Shown here piece after piece: positions 42,026 to 49,693 of a DNA stretch of 64,000 nucleotides. Location of the stretch: positions 124,001-188,000 of the forward strand of contig AGIG01000007.1 of the NCBI GenBank assembly GCA_000227525.2, given 5' to 3'. The DNA comes from a gamma proteobacterium HIMB30. GTDB taxonomy: Bacteria; Pseudomonadota; Gammaproteobacteria; Pseudomonadales; Litorivicinaceae. Each line of letters begins with the position of its first letter. The stretch's first letter is position 1. The notes beneath the pieces are model-generated. The model was not told the origin of the DNA, searched no databases, and saw only the letters and a list, made by a program, of their open reading frames with translations. The position numbers and the translations under genes were made by a program.

Positions 42026-42312
42026 TGTACACAATTGTTACCGAACCTGAAAATGTGGCTCGTCACGCTCGTGAATATCAGGTGTTGTTAGCCTGGTTTA
42101 CGCGTCGCCAACACGAACTTGGACTTGATCAAATGAATGGTGGGGATCCAATGGATCCCCACCATCCATACAACCAAGCATTCGACGCGTTGTGTAAGGA
42201 AGCAGAGCTGCATTGGCGTCAAGAGCGAAATTATTGGCCGTCCCCCTTGCAACTGTCGCACGCCTTCTTTCAAATGGAGGATCCTATTCGACCGGATAAC
42301 CTCACAGCATGA
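42025..42312 (+). CDS. Hypothetical protein with internal palindrome
   Basis: A 95-aa protein I do not recognise; acidic and aromatic-rich, mostly helical by pattern, with four Trp/His-rich clusters (LLAWFTRRQHELG, ELHWRQERNYWP). No membrane segment or signal peptide. It overlaps its neighbours by 1 and 4 bp, which argues that it is translated. Its centre (GGDPMDPHHP) is encoded by a perfect 13-bp inverted repeat. Probably in the folM-nadC transcript. Confidence 0.6.
   Translation: MYTIVTEPENVARHAREYQVLLAWFTRRQHELGLDQMNGGDPMDPHHPYNQAFDALCKEAELHWRQERNYWPSPLQLSHAFFQMEDPIRPDNLTA
42137..42165. repeat. Perfect 13-bp inverted repeat inside a coding region
   Basis: ATGGTGGGGATCC and GGATCCCCACCAT flank the 3-nt loop AAT; three further pairs form beyond one mismatch. 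As RNA it would be a very stable hairpin in mid-gene, about 150 nt before the folM start. It has no U-run. It may be a regulatory hairpin, an RNase site or the trace of a small palindromic insertion. Confidence 0.8.
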
Positions 42313-43019
42313 CTGACCCAATACTCATCACTGGTGGCGCAACGCGCTTAGGCTTTGCGCTTGCCAACTATTATTTGAATCACGGGCAATCAGTTGTGAT
42401 CACGTATCGGAGTCCACGACCACAAATCGAGCAACTGACTGATCTGGGAGCTCTCTGTATACAAGCCGATTTCTCCACCGATGATGGGGTCTATGCAGCA
42501 GCTCAAGAGCTGCAAGACAAATGTCCCGTACTCAATTCGATCGTACATAACGCATCGAGTTGGTTCACAGATCCTGGTGGACGTCAGAATCTCGATCATC
42601 TCGCTCTGATGATGCGCGTTCATGTGGGCGCTCCCATGGTACTGACAGAAATGCTGGTACCTGCGCTGCTTGGTTCAGATAATCCATCGGTGATTCATCT
42701 CTCTGATCATGTCGCCAACCGTGGGAGCGATCAACACATGGCCTACGCGGCTTCCAAGAGTGCGATGCTGAATCTCACCAAAAGCCAGGCAAAAAAATAT
42801 GCACCGGATATTCGAGTCAATGCATTGTGTCCGGCACTCCTTGAATTTCGTGATGAAGATGACGCGGCATATCGCGAGCGGACGGTTGCTAAAAGCGCGT
42901 TAAAAATCGTCCCCGGATTTGATGTCGCGATCGAAGCCATTTGCTATCTCCAATCGAATCGCTACACCACAGGGTCAGTTCTTCCGCTTGATGGTGGCCG
43001 CCCACTCGGAATGCCCTGA
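42309..43019 (+). CDS. folM: Dihydromonapterin reductase FolM
   Basis: SDR-family enzyme making tetrahydromonapterin, with side dihydrofolate reductase activity. 236 aa. ITGGATRLGFALA at the N-terminus, CIQADFSTDDGV (the FolM-specific phrase), SIVHNASSWFTDPGG, YAASKSAMLNLTKS and a closing PLDGGRPLGMP, all matching E. coli FolM closely. One-base-overlap coupling (TGATG) with nadC. Confidence 0.9.
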   Translation: MTDPILITGGATRLGFALANYYLNHGQSVVITYRSPRPQIEQLTDLGALCIQADFSTDDGVYAAAQELQDKCPVLNSIVHNASSWFTDPGGRQNLDHLALMMRVHVGAPMVLTEMLVPALLGSDNPSVIHLSDHVANRGSDQHMAYAASKSAMLNLTKSQAKKYAPDIRVNALCPALLEFRDEDDAAYRERTVAKSALKIVPGFDVAIEAICYLQSNRYTTGSVLPLDGGRPLGMP

Positions 43020-43867
43020 TGATCCAAGTTCCAACGACTGTTGCGGCCGACGTGCGCCGGGCGCTTGACGAAGATATACGGACCGGTGATGTGACCGCGG
43101 ATCTCATTCCAGCAGACGCCGATGGACACGCATCACTGCTGACACGAGATCCTATGGTGATCGCTGGAATCCCTTATGCGGAGGAGGTCTTCAGACAACT
43201 CGACTCCCGGGTTGGTATCGATTGGCTGGTGAGGGAGGGCGATCATATTGAGGCAAACACTCAGCTCGCCAGATTCACAGGGCCTGCCCGGGCGCTGTTA
43301 ACCGGTGAACGCATAGCCCTTAATTTTATCCAAATGCTCTCTGCAGTTGCCTCGCGAACACGAGACTTAGCGATGCTTGTCAAGGGAACTCCAGCTCGGG
43401 TTTTCGATACACGTAAGACCATTCCTGGTCTGCGTGATGCACAAAAATATGCAGTCAAAGTCGGTGGTGGCAACAATCACAGGATTGGTTTATTTGATCA
43501 AATATTAATCAAAGAGAATCATATCGCATCGGCTGGAAGCATCACCCAAGCGATCCAAGCAGCGCGTCAGATGCATCCAACGATCAAAGTCCAGGTCGAG
43601 GTCGAAACCTTTGTGGAACTCGAGGAAGCATTCAACGCTCAACCGGACATCATCATGCTTGATAATTTTGACATCAACGCACTAAAAGAAGCCGTTCAAC
43701 AACGGGCGAATGCTGGACTTCAGCACATTGAGTTAGAGGCGTCCGGTGGTATCACTGAAGAGAATCTCAGTGCAATTGGCACAACTGGTGTTGATCGAAT
43801 TTCCCTTGGTACACTGACTAAAGACATTCGAGCAATTGATCTCTCAATGAGGGTTGAATTGTCATAA
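43019..43867 (+). CDS. nadC: Nicotinate-nucleotide pyrophosphorylase (carboxylating)
   Basis: Quinolinate phosphoribosyltransferase of de novo NAD synthesis, 282 aa. DIRTGDVTADLIP at the N-terminus, LNFIQMLSAVASRTRD, DTRKTIPGLRDAQKYAV carrying the substrate-binding arginines and lysine, and IMLDNFD; barrel closes with ELEASGGITEENL. Together with nadE in the window it covers two NAD steps, though they are not linked. Confidence 0.95.
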   Translation: MIQVPTTVAADVRRALDEDIRTGDVTADLIPADADGHASLLTRDPMVIAGIPYAEEVFRQLDSRVGIDWLVREGDHIEANTQLARFTGPARALLTGERIALNFIQMLSAVASRTRDLAMLVKGTPARVFDTRKTIPGLRDAQKYAVKVGGGNNHRIGLFDQILIKENHIASAGSITQAIQAARQMHPTIKVQVEVETFVELEEAFNAQPDIIMLDNFDINALKEAVQQRANAGLQHIELEASGGITEENLSAIGTTGVDRISLGTLTKDIRAIDLSMRVELS

Positions 43868-43899
43868 AAAACATGTAGCTTTTGAGCAAAGGAGCGCTC

Positions 43900-44460
43900 A
43901 TGCACGAAAGGATCCTGCGTTTAAATATTGCTGGCTCCCCAGTCGAATGGTTGAACTGGGAAGATGCTGTGACCCTACAGGCGCGTGGGATGGTCGCATG
44001 GACGCTCGGCTCACCGTGTATGACCGTCAGAGGTGGACGATCGAGACTGACAGGTATGCAGTCGACACTTGTCCTGCACTCGATCATGGCTTGTGAAGGT
44101 CGAGTGTTTGATCTCGCAAGCCGGATCCCAAACCTGACCAACACCTCCCTGTTCCGCCGCGACCAACACCTCTGCCTGTATTGCGGTAAACCAAACGAAG
44201 ATCGTCACCTCACGCGAGACCATGTTGTTCCCATTTCGAAAGGCGGGGAAGACACTTGGATGAATGTCGTCTCTGCATGCCGTCGCTGCAATCAGTTCAA
44301 AGGCAATAAATTGCTTGATGAAACAAATATGGAATTGCTGGCGTTGCCGTACACGCCAAATCACGCAGAGTATTTGGCGCTGATCAACTCGCATCGAATT
44401 CGAGCAGATCAGATGGAGTTCTTGCGACCCAGTTTTAGTCGACAAAGCCGCTTGCGTTAA
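43900..44460 (+). CDS. HNH endonuclease domain protein
   Basis: 186-aa protein with an HNH nuclease core: CLYCGKPNEDRHLTRDHVVPISKGGEDTWMN... gives the first Cys pair, the His of the H-N-H motif and the Asn, and CRRCNQFKGN the second Cys pair. A separate N-terminal domain (LRLNIAGSPVEWLNWEDAV) is typical of a housekeeping HNH family common in gammaproteobacteria and cyanobacteria, not an intron or phage enzyme. ATG at 43900 with AAAGGAG upstream is preferred over TTG at 43882. Role unknown. Confidence 0.8.
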   Translation: MHERILRLNIAGSPVEWLNWEDAVTLQARGMVAWTLGSPCMTVRGGRSRLTGMQSTLVLHSIMACEGRVFDLASRIPNLTNTSLFRRDQHLCLYCGKPNEDRHLTRDHVVPISKGGEDTWMNVVSACRRCNQFKGNKLLDETNMELLALPYTPNHAEYLALINSHRIRADQMEFLRPSFSRQSRLR

Positions 44461-44502
44461 CCACACCAACTCGGTAATTCTTATCTCTCAGTCAATGATG
44501 GT

Positions 44503-45501
44503 GTGAACATGGATCCTTGGATTGTCGAAATATCACGCGGGCAGCGCGTTGAAAGCTCATCTCTCGGTCACGGCATTGTGGTCAATGCAGATGGAGAAAC
44601 CATACTGGCTTTTGGTGATCTCAAACGGGAGACCTTCCCGCGCTCTGCGGCGAAATGGATCCAGGCGCTTGAACTGGTTTTGAGTGGAGCGGCCGACGCG
44701 CTTTGTCTATCTGACGAGCACCTGGCAATCGCCTGCGCATCCCATAACGGCGAACACGAACACGTCACTCTGGTGAATCAATGGCTGACTCAGCTAAATC
44801 TCGATGTCGATGATCTAGAGTGCGGAATCACGCTCCCCTTTACTGAGCCTGTCCGCTTAAAGTTGAGTCATGATCATGTCACGGCAACCCAACTTCATCA
44901 CTGTTGCTCTGGGAAACACACAGGCATGCTATCGGTCTGTCAACATGTTGGCTGGCAAACGAATGGGTACACCGCATACGACCACCCGCTTCAAGCCAGG
45001 ATCCGAGAGCATATGAGCCTGATTTTTGGGATCGATGCGAATGCACTCGATTACGCGTCTGATGGCTGCTCTGTACCAACCTATGCACTGCCACTGGATA
45101 TCATGGCACTGGGATTCGCGAAGCTTGGCGCTGAGCGCTTTTCCGATGAATTCAATGAGGCCTCTCGCAGACTGCGTAACGCACAAGCGAGTGCACCATT
45201 CATGGTTGCCGGCTCAGATCGATTAGACACCCAGCTTCTTGAGGCAGGACAAGGACGCTTGCAAGTCAAGATGGGCGCTGAGGGAGTCTATCTTGGAGCC
45301 ATTGCTGATCGCCAAATCGGGTTTGCTCTAAAATGCGAAGACGGCTCACTGCGAGGACAAGAAGCGCTCGTCGTTGAGTTACTCCGGGCAATTGGTGAGG
45401 ACGACTTAGTCAACCGTCTACCAAAGGCTTCCAGCCAACCTGTGATTGAGACGGCCCGCGGCGAGTCGGTTGGTCAAATCTCAGTTCGACGTGGTCGCTA
45501 G
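44503..45501 (+). CDS. L-asparaginase II family protein
   Basis: A 332-aa member of the asparaginase_II family (the Rhizobium etli ReAII type, unrelated to E. coli AnsA/AnsB). Visible motifs: PRSAAKWIQAL near the N-terminus, ACASHNGEHEHV, CSGKHTGMLSVC with the catalytic Ser-x-x-Lys region, and the DGCSVPTYALPL loop. Expected to hydrolyse asparagine in the cytoplasm. Start ambiguous between GTG 44503 and ATG 44509; neither has a clear Shine-Dalgarno. Its 3' end overlaps olsA by 21 bp. Confidence 0.82.
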   Translation: MNMDPWIVEISRGQRVESSSLGHGIVVNADGETILAFGDLKRETFPRSAAKWIQALELVLSGAADALCLSDEHLAIACASHNGEHEHVTLVNQWLTQLNLDVDDLECGITLPFTEPVRLKLSHDHVTATQLHHCCSGKHTGMLSVCQHVGWQTNGYTAYDHPLQARIREHMSLIFGIDANALDYASDGCSVPTYALPLDIMALGFAKLGAERFSDEFNEASRRLRNAQASAPFMVAGSDRLDTQLLEAGQGRLQVKMGAEGVYLGAIADRQIGFALKCEDGSLRGQEALVVELLRAIGEDDLVNRLPKASSQPVIETARGESVGQISVRRGR

Positions 45502-46245
45502 ATCAATGCTTTGACTCGTCGCGATCGATTGACGGTCGTCACACACGACAAGTTCGAGCATTGATTCGACATTCGATTGTGCCTCTCGCGCAATCACAGC
45601 TGCCGCATCAGTCGGCGCAATAGCCGAACCAATGGCAACGCGACCACGAATAAAAGGCGCCTGACACAACCGCGTCATGTGAGACACAAAATCATCATCG
45701 CCCGCATATGAGGCAAACGCTTTACCGGGTCCATGATAACTGAGCGCCATCGGTACGATAGGAACACCAGCGCGACGCGCAGCTTCAATCAAGCGGCTCC
45801 GAAATTTAATCGGCATCGGCCCACGAGTGGATGTTCCTTCTGGGAAAACCACCACCTGATCACCTTGTTTCAACGCAGTTTCAATATCATTCAACGCGAT
45901 CTCAGCAGATTGTCGGTCACCACGGTAAACAAATAATGTCCCAGCACCTTTGGCTAATTTCCCAACGATTGGCCAACTTGCGACCTCTGCCTTGGAAAGG
46001 AAGCGCACATTCATCATTGACCCAATCATCAGGATGTCGATCCAGGACAAATGGTTCGACACAATCAAACAAGGTCCTTTGGGAATATCGCCAACGAGGA
46101 CTCTTTCAAGACCAAAGAGGTGCAACGCTTTTCGATGCCACAACTGCACTTTGCGACGCGTCAAGCGTAGGTCTTTGCGCTTCTCGAGTCGCTTTAATGT
46201 CCACAGACCGCGGAGCATGTGAAGGAGAATACGAGTACATTTCAT
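45481..46245 (-). CDS. olsA: Lyso-ornithine lipid O-acyltransferase OlsA (PlsC family)
   Basis: 1-acyl-glycerol-phosphate acyltransferase fold: catalytic HX4D at H65-D70 (SNHLSWID), substrate arginine FVYRGDRQ, and FPEGTSTRG. 254 aa, one N-terminal hydrophobic helix. It directly follows an olsB-like gene with a 4-bp ATGA overlap, so I read it as OlsA, which adds the second acyl chain to lyso-ornithine lipid; a plain PlsC for phosphatidic acid is the alternative. Ornithine lipids contain no phosphorus and are made under phosphate limitation in many proteobacteria. Confidence 0.8.
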   Translation of the reverse strand: MKCTRILLHMLRGLWTLKRLEKRKDLRLTRRKVQLWHRKALHLFGLERVLVGDIPKGPCLIVSNHLSWIDILMIGSMMNVRFLSKAEVASWPIVGKLAKGAGTLFVYRGDRQSAEIALNDIETALKQGDQVVVFPEGTSTRGPMPIKFRSRLIEAARRAGVPIVPMALSYHGPGKAFASYAGDDDFVSHMTRLCQAPFIRGRVAIGSAIAPTDAAAVIAREAQSNVESMLELVVCDDRQSIATSQSIDLATTSN

Positions 46246-47036
46246 GCGGTGATTGCAACCTCTTGTGGCTTGCCGACTTGATCAGCAACTTTCGACTCAC
46301 GACCAAGGAAATGTCTGAAATACCGATGATTTAATTCACGCATATCCAAAAGCACCATCAAATCCGCAACACCAAATTCTTCATCCAAGCTCGGCTCTCC
46401 GCAAATCCATGCGCCCAACCGTAAATACGCTTTTAACAGAGGCGGCATAATCGCACCATCCACCTCGCTGCCCATCGGAGTCACCACGGGAACCCGAGGT
46501 TCTGCTCGAAGTCCCACAGGACTTAAGTGTTTCGTCCGGAGACTACTCATGAGCGTGTGTACGAGCTGTCCATCGTCACGACAGGGCACGCTCGCACAAC
46601 CGAGCAAATAATCGATCTCCCAACGTTTCATCAGTTGTGCGATACCGCTCCATAACAACATGATGCCGCCACCTGAGCGGAAATCGATATGCACGCAGGT
46701 ACGGCCCAGTTCGACCACCTCACCATCCAGGCGACCAATGAAGCTGGCTGAAAATTCGGATTCCGAGTAAAACCGTCCAATGGTTTTGGCGTTATTTTTT
46801 CTGAGCAGTCGCGTCGAAGCGACGATGCGACCAGTTTCAAGTTCTTCGACCAACAAATGATCGCAATGAGGGTCAAAATCATCCGACTCAACACCTGGCT
46901 TGGTCGTGTGGACTTGAGCACCCATTTCTCGAGCAAACACGTCGTACCGAAGACGCTGTGTTTTTTCAACTTCTTCCTGAGTACTTGCTAAACGAACTGA
47001 GAAGCCTTGGCTTCGATTGAGTTCTGCGGTCACCAT
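46242..47036 (-). CDS. olsB: L-ornithine N(alpha)-acyltransferase OlsB
   Basis: GNAT-like acyltransferase joining a 3-hydroxyacyl chain from ACP to ornithine, the first step of ornithine lipid synthesis. 264 aa. Family marks include RLRYDVFAREMGAQ, DFDPHCDHLLVEE, VELGRTCVHIDFRSGGGIMLLWSG and CASVPCRDDG. Older annotations call these hemolysin-like or GNAT proteins. Paired with olsA and preceded by a PhoB-box-like repeat, matching the phosphate-induced olsBA of Pseudomonas. Confidence 0.83.
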   Translation of the reverse strand: MVTAELNRSQGFSVRLASTQEEVEKTQRLRYDVFAREMGAQVHTTKPGVESDDFDPHCDHLLVEELETGRIVASTRLLRKNNAKTIGRFYSESEFSASFIGRLDGEVVELGRTCVHIDFRSGGGIMLLWSGIAQLMKRWEIDYLLGCASVPCRDDGQLVHTLMSSLRTKHLSPVGLRAEPRVPVVTPMGSEVDGAIMPPLLKAYLRLGAWICGEPSLDEEFGVADLMVLLDMRELNHRYFRHFLGRESKVADQVGKPQEVAITA

Positions 47037-47071
47037 GCATCGTTTCCTTGCCAGTTTCGCGCAGTGTAAGA

Positions 47072-47107
47072 ATCCTAAAAGACACTTCGATGAACGATTG
47101 ATGACAG
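47072..47107 (-). promoter_or_regulatory. PhoB-box-like promoter of olsBA
   Basis: Minus strand CTGTCAT (47107-47101, 7/7 to the half-site consensus), CAAT, CGTTCAT (47096-47090, 5/7), CGAA, GTGTCTT (47085-47079, 5/7): three half-sites at an exact 11-bp period. TAGGAT (47077-47072) lies 12 nt, or TTTAGG 10 nt, past the second half-site, where a Pho-activated -10 is expected. The olsB start is about 35 nt further. Confidence 0.6.
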
Positions 47108-47158
47108 TTTTGTTAACAGCTCGCTGGCTTGTCAGTCAAACAAAAACAGTGACGTTCA

Positions 47159-47192
47159 ATGTCATACAAATGCAATACAAGCGTCATATAAG
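47159..47192 (+). promoter_or_regulatory. PhoB-box-like promoter of the glycosyltransferase
   Basis: ATGTCAT (47159-47165, 6/7), ACAA, ATGCAAT (47170-47176, 4/7), ACAA, GCGTCAT (47181-47187, 5/7): three half-sites at an 11-bp period. TATAAG (47187-47192) begins exactly 10 nt after the second half-site, the spacing of the E. coli phoA and pstS promoters. Confidence 0.62.
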
Positions 47193-47214
47193 AGAGCAAC
47201 CAATGAGGATTGAT

Positions 47215-48249
47215 ATGACGATTCCAAATACAATTGCGATTGTGACAGATGCCTGGTTTCCGCAAGTCAACGGAGTCGTAAGGACGCTCTCCAGAACCAA
47301 ACAAGAACTTGAACACCGTGGTCATCGCGTTGAAGTGATTAGCCCCGAAGGGTATCGCTCGGTTCCCTGCCCGACCTATCCTGAGATACGTCTTGCACTA
47401 TTTGCAGCACGGTCAGTGAAACAGCGTCTCACCGCACTCAAGCCCGACGCGGTCCATATCGCCACAGAGGGCCCTCTTGGGCTGGCCGCCAGACGCTGGT
47501 GCCGGAGGAATCGTCTGCCATTCACAACAAGTTATCACACACGGTTCCCGGAATATGTCAGGCTCCGAGTGCCAATTCCTGTCAGTTGGTCTTATGCTTT
47601 TTTAAAGTGGTTCCATGGTCCAGCACACCGGATGTTGGTCGCAACACAATCCATGGAAAATGAACTCATTGAGTGGGGGTTTTCAAATATTGGTCGCTGG
47701 TCCCGCGGCGTGGATCTCGACTTATTTCAAACCAACCCTAATCGAGAGACACCAAAGACTCCAATCCTCTTATATGTTGGGCGCGTCGCACCAGAAAAAA
47801 ACATTGGTGCGTTCTTAGATACGCCATGTGAGGGAATCAAACGCGTTGTTGGCGGAGGCCCTGAGCTTGATGAATTGAAAGCGAAATATCCGGATGTCGA
47901 ATTTGTCGGATATAAGCACGGTGAAGAGCTTGCCGCCTGTATGCGTGATGCCGATTGTTTTGTTTTCCCGTCACTCACCGATACCTTTGGTCTTGTGATC
48001 CTTGAATCACTGGCGTCAGGCGTCCCAGTTGCCGCATATCCGGCACCAGGACCGATTGATTTGATTCAAAATGGAAAAAACGGCTGGATCTCTGAGGATC
48101 TTGCTGAATCGATTCGTGAAGCGCTGAAAGTTGATCGAAATGCCTGTCGCGCGTTTGCTGAGACATTTTCTTGGGAACGCTGTACTGATCAATTTGCATC
48201 GCAGCTGAAGCCCGCGCCGCAAGCACTTCTTGATCAAGCAGTGTCATAA
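47215..48249 (+). CDS. GT4 family glycosyltransferase (probable glycolipid synthase)
   Basis: Retaining GT-B glycosyltransferase, 344 aa. N-terminal IAIVTDAWFPQVNGVVRTL and YHTRFPEYVRLR, then the donor-binding half with LLYVGRVAPEKNI, the glycine loop VVGGGPEL, and FPSLTDTFGLVILESLASG (an EX7E-type motif with Asp first). This subfamily contains SqdX, mannosyl- and diacylglycerol glycosyltransferases. I start at ATG 47215, with GAGGA six nt upstream; ATG 47203 is too close to the predicted transcript start. Divergent from olsB, with PhoB-like sites between, so making a phosphorus-free glycolipid is my inference; sugar and acceptor are not known. Confidence 0.75.
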   Translation: MTIPNTIAIVTDAWFPQVNGVVRTLSRTKQELEHRGHRVEVISPEGYRSVPCPTYPEIRLALFAARSVKQRLTALKPDAVHIATEGPLGLAARRWCRRNRLPFTTSYHTRFPEYVRLRVPIPVSWSYAFLKWFHGPAHRMLVATQSMENELIEWGFSNIGRWSRGVDLDLFQTNPNRETPKTPILLYVGRVAPEKNIGAFLDTPCEGIKRVVGGGPELDELKAKYPDVEFVGYKHGEELAACMRDADCFVFPSLTDTFGLVILESLASGVPVAAYPAPGPIDLIQNGKNGWISEDLAESIREALKVDRNACRAFAETFSWERCTDQFASQLKPAPQALLDQAVS

Positions 48250-48296
48250 AAAGTTCATCAAAACGACGCAAAGACGTCATCCCCACTTCATACCAT
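48241..48296 (+). promoter_or_regulatory. Array of PhoB-like half-sites before the PAP2 gene
   Basis: Five 11-bp units in register: GTGTCAT (48241, 6/7), AGTTCAT (48252, 4/7), ACGACGC (48263, 2/7), ACGTCAT (48274, 5/7) and ACTTCAT (48285, 4/7). GTGTCATAAAAAGTTCAT matches 14 of 18 positions of the PhoB box and begins in the stop region of the glycosyltransferase gene. TACCAT (48291) lies 10 nt after the fourth unit. Weaker than the two divergent boxes. Confidence 0.45.
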
Positions 48297-48323
48297 TGGT
48301 GCATGAGTGATCAGGGGAATCTC

Positions 48324-48866
48324 ATGCAGACATCAGGTTGGACGCAATTCTTTCGTCACCTCGACCGGGTCGAGAGACCATTATGTACGCTCGCGAATGC
48401 TCTCGCGGACACCCCGTCGATCCATCGGACATTTGAATGGTTCTCAAAGCTCGGTGATGGACCTGTCTGGGTCATACTGTTTGTCGCCATCGGTCTCACC
48501 ACACCAGAGGCCGGCAATCTTCCGGCTGTATTGATCGGTGCGTGTGCGTTCAATCTCGGGTTATACAAGTTGATCAAGGGACAAACCTTACGCAATCGTC
48601 CGTGCACAACATGGGAAGCCATCAACCCAAAAACGCCACCACTAGATCACTACAGTTTCCCAAGTGGTCACACACTGCACGCAGTCACGATCACCCTGAT
48701 CGTATTACCTGTGCTTCCGCTGTTGGGTCTTCTATTAATTCCAATCACTGTGATGATCATGCTGTCTCGGATTATTCTCGGATTGCATTATCCGAGTGAT
48801 GTCTTGATCGCAACCGCAATTGGTTGGGTTGTTGCGTCAGCGGCAGGCACTCTCTTCGCACTGTAG
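48324..48866 (+). CDS. PAP2 family lipid phosphatase
   Basis: Membrane phosphatase of the PAP2 superfamily, 180 aa, about five helices. The three active-site motifs are KGQTLRNRPCT (KX6RP), FPSGHT (PSGH) and SRIILGLHYPSD (SRX5HX3D). The ATG at 48324 has AGGGGA six nt upstream; ATG 48303 is an in-frame alternative. It may dephosphorylate phosphatidic acid to diacylglycerol, which the neighbouring glycosyltransferase could use, or undecaprenyl diphosphate; the context favours the first. 3' end overlaps the DCC gene by 30 bp. Confidence 0.85.
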   Translation: MQTSGWTQFFRHLDRVERPLCTLANALADTPSIHRTFEWFSKLGDGPVWVILFVAIGLTTPEAGNLPAVLIGACAFNLGLYKLIKGQTLRNRPCTTWEAINPKTPPLDHYSFPSGHTLHAVTITLIVLPVLPLLGLLLIPITVMIMLSRIILGLHYPSDVLIATAIGWVVASAAGTLFAL

Positions 48867-49226
48867 TCGGCGTTTATCCCACCAAAATAACAGCGGCGCG
48901 AGCACGTGGTTATACACCACAACGGCTAAATGATAGATCCCTGGGATAGCAACCAACCGCCCCAAAGCGCGATAGATCGGCATTTGCGCCCAGAGCGCAA
49001 GAAACGCATCGACACCGACTTTCACTTGCCCATCGACTGTACGCACATGGAGCCGCTTCTTTGCATCGGTCACGGATAAGCCTGCGGATTGAAGCATCGG
49101 CCCTTTCTCTGAAATCTTTTCAAACCCCAGATCAATCCCACGCTTCACGCACAAAGCCCGGTAATGTTCAATCTCAAATGAACAGACCGGGCATTGGTCA
49201 TTGTATAAAACAGTCAGTCGCTCCAT
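48837..49226 (-). CDS. DCC-family thiol-disulfide oxidoreductase (DUF393)
   Basis: A 129-aa protein beginning MERLTVLYNDQCPVCSFEIEH; the DxxCPxC motif defines the DCC family (DUF393), thioredoxin-like proteins of uncertain partner. C-terminal PIYRALGRLVAIPGIYHLAVVVYNHV is the usual conserved helix pair. Two Cys near the C-terminus are extra. Not obviously connected to the lipid genes except by convergent overlap. Confidence 0.82.
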   Translation of the reverse strand: MERLTVLYNDQCPVCSFEIEHYRALCVKRGIDLGFEKISEKGPMLQSAGLSVTDAKKRLHVRTVDGQVKVGVDAFLALWAQMPIYRALGRLVAIPGIYHLAVVVYNHVLAPLLFWWDKRRLQCEESACR

Positions 49227-49262
49227 CCCTCAAAAGTGGGGAGCGAGCCGATGTTTTACAAG

Positions 49263-49568
49263 TTAGGCTGGAACACGGCAATCTGCCGGGACATATTGAT
49301 TGAGCGCAGATGATGACGCGCGACAAGTCCAGGTGAGGTTTTGATTCGATGTCGATGGTTCAAAAATCAGCGATCCTGCATCCAGTGCTGCAACCTCAGT
49401 CCCTTGGAGCTCTATTGTAATAACTCCACTACTCACCTTCGCACTCTCAACATAGGTTGAGGTAATTTCAGTTTTTGCAGGTAAACCAGCTGCAGCATTA
49501 CTGGCTGGCAGTGATCCATTCGAGATGTAGGCCTCGCTCACTGAAGCTTTGACTTGCTTATCTAGTCG
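49263..49568 (-). pseudogene. pilA: Type IV pilin PilA, C-terminal remnant
   Basis: The frame from 49568 reads RLDKQVKASVSEAYISNG, SLPASNAAAGLP, AKVSSGVITIELQG, LTWTCR and YVPADCR. This is the alpha-1 C-terminal end and globular domain of a major pilin, including the disulfide-loop cysteines, from about mature residue 50 on. The leader, cleavage glycine and hydrophobic N-terminal helix are absent; an in-frame TGA (49569-49571) closes the frame upstream and no pilin N-terminus is found in any frame further up. A GTG at 49541 can open a 92-codon ORF, but without the helix it cannot be a pilin subunit. Confidence 0.75.
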
Positions 49569-49693
49569 TCACAAAGTCTGCCCAGATACCGCGTTCGATC
49601 GCTCATTCCGCGCTGACTGAGTATCGATTCTTCAGACGCCAATCAGCCTACCCTAAGCGCCTATCGACAAAAGAGATCATCAGCCTAGTCGCA

